A stretch of 64,000 nt of DNA from NCBI GenBank assembly GCA_030584065.1, contig CP129489.1:2337497-2401496 (forward strand), given 5' to 3'. A program made the translations under genes and the position numbers. The notes under the pieces were generated by a model, which was given only the letters and a program-made list of their open reading frames with translations, was not told where the DNA came from and did not search any database. This document shows positions 61,530 to 64,000 of the stretch, one piece after another. The first letter of the stretch is position 1. Each line of letters starts with the position of its first letter. Origin of the DNA: Flavobacteriales bacterium. GTDB lineage: Bacteria; Bacteroidota; Bacteroidia; Flavobacteriales_F; PHOS-HE28.

Positions 61530-61549
61530 GGGCGCGACATGTCGCGCCC
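61530..61549. repeat. 20-bp perfect palindrome after exbD
   Basis: GGGCGCGACA-TGTCGCGCCC immediately after the exbD stop, within the 102-bp exbD-tonB gap. It could be a short transcript-attenuating hairpin or a dyad operator site; no T-run follows. Confidence 0.6.
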
Positions 61550-61630
61550 GGACCGTGAGTGCAAGCGAGCCAGCCGCGCCAGCGGCCGATGAGGGTTGAT
61601 CGGCACAGGATCAGTTAGAACACCCAGGCC

Positions 61631-62386
61631 ATGAGCACCATCGCCATGCAGCATCGGGAGCAGGAGCGAGACCGGCGCACGGGCATCATCGTCACCTTGG
61701 TATTCCATGCCCTGGTGACGCTGCTGTTCCTGTTCTTCGGCCTCACGCAGCCAAATCCGCTGCCGGAGGAGGAGAGCGTCGAGCTGGTCTTCGAGAGCGC
61801 GGGCGGTCTCACCGGGGGCGACCCCATGCCCAACCCCGGCGCACCCCAGGAGTCGGCCGTGCCCACGCCAGCCACGAGCACTCCAGAGGAGGTGGCCACC
61901 GAGGACGAGAGCCTCGTTGAGGCCCCCAAGCCGGTAACGCCCAAGCCCAAGCCGCAGCCGAAGCCGGAGACCCCGAAGCCTCCCAAGCCCAACCCGAACT
62001 CGCTGTTCACGCCCAGCACGAACCCGGCCGACAACAGCAACACGAACCCCGGAGGCAGCAACACGCCCGGTTCGCAGCCCGGCGGCGGCGGCGTGGGCGA
62101 CTTCAAAGGCCGCGGCTTCGAAGGCCGATTGGAGGGCCGGGGCCTGATGCGCGGCCCCAATATCTCGGACAAGCCGGACCACGGCGGAAAGGTTGCCCTC
62201 AACATCTGGGTGGACCGCGAAGGCAGGGTGACACGCGTGACGCAGAACCTCGACAAGAGCACGACCACCAGCCAGGTGCTCTTCAACATCGCCAAGAAGG
62301 GTGCGATGCAGTGCACGTTCTCCGCACGTACCGATGGGCCCGCCGAGCAGATGGGCCTGCTGGTCTTCATCTTCGAACTGGAGTAA
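61631..62386 (+). CDS. tonB: Energy transducer TonB
   Basis: A 251-residue protein: cytoplasmic start, one membrane segment (IIVTLVFHALVTLLFLFFGL, ~19-38), an acidic then proline/lysine-rich periplasmic spacer (EAPKPVTPKPKPQPKPETPK) and glycine-rich linker (GGSNTPGSQPGGGGVGDFKG), and a C-terminal TonB-like domain (GGKVALNIWVDREGRVTRVT, QVLFNIAKKGAMQCTF). It spans the periplasm to contact TonB-dependent receptors. The C-terminal domain is short and diverged. The ATG at 61646 is an alternative start. folC follows after 1 bp. Confidence 0.88.
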   Translation: MSTIAMQHREQERDRRTGIIVTLVFHALVTLLFLFFGLTQPNPLPEEESVELVFESAGGLTGGDPMPNPGAPQESAVPTPATSTPEEVATEDESLVEAPKPVTPKPKPQPKPETPKPPKPNPNSLFTPSTNPADNSNTNPGGSNTPGSQPGGGGVGDFKGRGFEGRLEGRGLMRGPNISDKPDHGGKVALNIWVDREGRVTRVTQNLDKSTTTSQVLFNIAKKGAMQCTFSARTDGPAEQMGLLVFIFELE

Positions 62387-62387
62387 G

Positions 62388-63605
62388 GTGACCTACCGGG
62401 AAACGCTCGCGTACCTCTACGCGCAGCTGCCCATGTTCCAGCGGGTGGGACAAGCGGCGTACAAGGCGGATCTGCGGAACACCCATGCGCTGATGGAGGC
62501 GCTGGGCCATCCGGAGCGTGGGCTGAAGTGCGTGCACGTGGCGGGCACCAACGGCAAGGGCAGCACCAGCTCGCTCATCGCCAGCGCGCTGCAATGCGCA
62601 GGGTACAGCGTGGGCCTCCACACCTCGCCGCACCTGAAGGATTTCCGGGAGCGGTTCCGGATCAATGGGGCAATGGTGGATGAGGAAACGGTCACGCGCT
62701 TCGTGGAAGGGCACCGCTCCGCATTCGAGCCCATTGCGCCCAGCTTCTTCGAATGGGGCGTGGCCTTCACGCTCTGGTGGTTCCGCGAGCGGCAGGTGGA
62801 CATTGCCGTACTGGAAACAGGCATGGGCGGCCGCTTGGACAGCACCAACGTGGTGAACCCCGAGGTGAGCGTCATCACCAATATCGGCTGGGACCACATG
62901 CAATTCCTCGGCGACACGCTTGAGCGCATCGCGGCGGAGAAAGCGGGCATCATCAAGGCCAAGGCGGCCGTAGTCGTCGGCGAGGCAGAAGGCGAAGTGG
63001 CCGAGGTGTTCCGGCGGAAAGCCGCACGGGAGCATGCGCCCATCTCCTTCGTAAACAGTGGACGCCCCCTGCCCTATCGCGTCGGCCTTGCCGGAACACA
63101 CCAGCTGCACAATGCGCGCACGGCCCTGGCCGCAATCGAGGAATTGAGGGACCGCGGCTGGTGCATTCCGGACCAGGCCATCGCCGTTGGCTTCGAGGAA
63201 GTGGCGGCGCGCACGGGGCTGCGCGGGCGCTGGGAGACCATCGGACAGGCGCCGCTCACCATCGCCGATGTGGCCCACAACGTGGATGGCATGCGCGTGG
63301 TGAATGAGCTGCTCGCGCACGCCCGATTCGACCGCCTCCATGTGGTGCTGGGAATGGCGAACGACAAGGACGTCGACGCCCTCCTGCGCTTGATGCCGAA
63401 GCATGCCCGCTACCACTTCTGCAAGGCCGACATCCCGCGCGGGATGGACGCCGGTGAGCTATGCCGGAAAGCCGCGCTCCATGCGCTCCAAGGGATGTGC
63501 CACCCCTCCGTTGCCGCAGCCTTGCAGGCCGCGCGCAACGAGGCCGGCGCGAACGACCTGGTGCTGGTGACCGGAAGCGTGTTCGTGGTGGCCGAAGCCC
63601 TTTAG
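62388..63605 (+). CDS. folC: Folylpolyglutamate synthase/dihydrofolate synthase
   Basis: A 405-residue Mur-ligase-family enzyme starting at GTG 62388, one base after the tonB stop. P-loop GTNGKGST (53-60), LHTSPHLKDFRERFRING, ETGMGGRLDSTN, TNIGWDHMQFLGDTLERIAA EKAGI, and HNVDGMRV in the C-terminal domain. It adds glutamates to folate and makes dihydrofolate from dihydropteroate. Length is typical. Its tight spacing makes it co-transcribed with the Ton module although functionally unrelated. Confidence 0.94.
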   Translation: MTYRETLAYLYAQLPMFQRVGQAAYKADLRNTHALMEALGHPERGLKCVHVAGTNGKGSTSSLIASALQCAGYSVGLHTSPHLKDFRERFRINGAMVDEETVTRFVEGHRSAFEPIAPSFFEWGVAFTLWWFRERQVDIAVLETGMGGRLDSTNVVNPEVSVITNIGWDHMQFLGDTLERIAAEKAGIIKAKAAVVVGEAEGEVAEVFRRKAAREHAPISFVNSGRPLPYRVGLAGTHQLHNARTALAAIEELRDRGWCIPDQAIAVGFEEVAARTGLRGRWETIGQAPLTIADVAHNVDGMRVVNELLAHARFDRLHVVLGMANDKDVDALLRLMPKHARYHFCKADIPRGMDAGELCRKAALHALQGMCHPSVAAALQAARNEAGANDLVLVTGSVFVVAEAL

Positions 63606-63615
63606 GCCGGCTGTC

Positions 63616-63623
63616 TATATTTG
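63616..63623 (+). promoter_or_regulatory. -7 promoter element of tRNA-Val(TAC)
   Basis: TATATTTG, exact TAnnTTTG, 13 nt upstream of the tRNA 5' end. Confidence 0.6.
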
Positions 63624-63636
63624 CCGCCCTCGTTCC

Positions 63637-63714
63637 GGAAGCATAGCTCAGCTGGTTCAGAGCATCTGCCTTACAAGCAGAGGGTCGCTGGTTCGAATCC
63701 GGCTGCTTCCACCA
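63637..63714 (+). tRNA. tRNA-Val (TAC)
   Basis: Acceptor GGAAGCA/TGCTTCC, D arm GCTC/GAGC, anticodon stem TCTGC/GCAGA with loop CTTACAA (anticodon TAC), T arm GCTGG-TTCGAAT-CCGGC, discriminator A at 63711; CCA is encoded (63712-63714). Confidence 0.95.
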
Positions 63715-63740
63715 GGGCCCCCAGGGTCGCCGTTCTTTCC

Positions 63741-63748
63741 TACATTCG
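63741..63748 (+). promoter_or_regulatory. -7 promoter element of tRNA-Val(CAC)
   Basis: TACATTCG, 10 nt upstream of the tRNA; same variant as at 23642-23649. Confidence 0.5.
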
Positions 63749-63758
63749 CGCGCCATTC

Positions 63759-63833
63759 GGGATCTTAGCTCAGCTGGTTCAGAGCGCATGCTTCACACGC
63801 ATGAGGTCACTGGTTCGAATCCAGTAGGTCCCA
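63759..63833 (+). tRNA. tRNA-Val (CAC)
   Basis: Acceptor GGGATCT/AGGTCCC (one T-G wobble), D arm GCTC/GAGC, anticodon stem CATGC/GCATG with loop TTCACAC (anticodon CAC), T arm ACTGG-TTCGAAT-CCAGT, discriminator A. CCA not encoded. Separate -7 elements before each tRNA suggest individual transcription. Confidence 0.94.
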
Positions 63834-63836
63834 CGA

Positions 63837-63861
63837 AGCCCCGGAAAGCCGGGGCTTTTTC
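63837..63861 (+). terminator. Rho-independent terminator after tRNA-Val pair
   Basis: AGCCCCGG-AAAG-CCGGGGCT followed by TTTT and, after one C, TTTT. Confidence 0.85.
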
Positions 63862-63865
63862 TTTT

Positions 63866-64000
63866 CCGACCCCGCCGAAGAAGAGCCCGGGCACCGCCTC
63901 GCCTCAGTGCCCATGCCCGACTGGCCATTCCCTGCTGCAGCTCCATCGTAGGGGGTAGCCGCGCTGGGGGTAGTCACCGCCCGTGCATGCATCAATCCTC
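63866..64000. other. Right end of window, nothing recognised
   Basis: 135 bp after the terminator with no supported gene, RNA or repeat; any gene starting here would be cut by the window edge. Confidence 0.4.

Overview
The window looks like a chromosomal segment of a high-GC Bacteroidota, most likely of the Flavobacteriales. The evidence is five secreted proteins with a C-terminal type IX secretion (T9SS) sorting domain, a TonB receptor/DUF4249 pair, a carB without the C-terminal MGS domain, a fused E1 alpha/beta 2-oxoacid dehydrogenase, and a recurring TAnnTTTG/TAnnTTCG promoter -7 motif just upstream of start codons. No ribosomal operon, transposase, integrase or CRISPR array was found.

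Layout. 1-3.9 kb: two T9SS cargo proteins. 2.5-8.4 kb: an accessory stretch with three toxin-antitoxin (TA) pairs on the + strand, each followed by a convergent minus-strand gene, and separated by copies of a local structured repeat; one minus-strand gene is a decayed duplicate. 8.4-11.8 kb: a visibly more AT-rich block with a small membrane protein, a RusA-like nuclease, an ApeA-like HEPN protein (Rx4H motif) and a PIN-domain protein abutting the 3' end of carB. This block is a candidate defence or stress cassette. 11.8-24 kb: housekeeping genes (carB, Hsp15, PDZ/T9SS protein, holin-family membrane protein, AIM24 protein, branched-chain-type E1, esterase, M1 aminopeptidase) and tRNA-Pro(GGG), whose 3' end and terminator are tandemly duplicated. 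24-32.6 kb: TonB receptor + DUF4249 lipoprotein, thioredoxin reductase, two secreted proteins, RNase P RNA and an Smr-domain protein diverging from a TonB-family protein.

32.6-38.6 kb: a ~5.9 kb block (subtilisin-like T9SS protease and two paralogous lipoproteins, two of the three genes frameshifted) lies between two 71-bp direct repeats that each span the 3' end of the tonB-like gene and the 5' end of a NUDIX gene. This is the footprint of an insertion between two formerly adjacent genes. An 11-unit octamer array sits near its left end.

38.6-56.6 kb: NUDIX hydrolase, DUF2279 protein, phosphohexomutase, mltG, dapF, then an exopolysaccharide/capsule cluster (epimerase, glycosyltransferases, Wzy-like polymerase, Wzx-like flippase, Wzc-like tyrosine kinase, Wza-like exporter) containing one oppositely oriented T9SS beta-helix protein. 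56.7-64 kb: acyl-CoA dehydrogenase, anmK, Glu/Leu-type dehydrogenase, exbB-exbD-tonB energy module, folC and two tRNA-Val genes.

All assignments come from reading the sequence and remembered family motifs; no database search was run.
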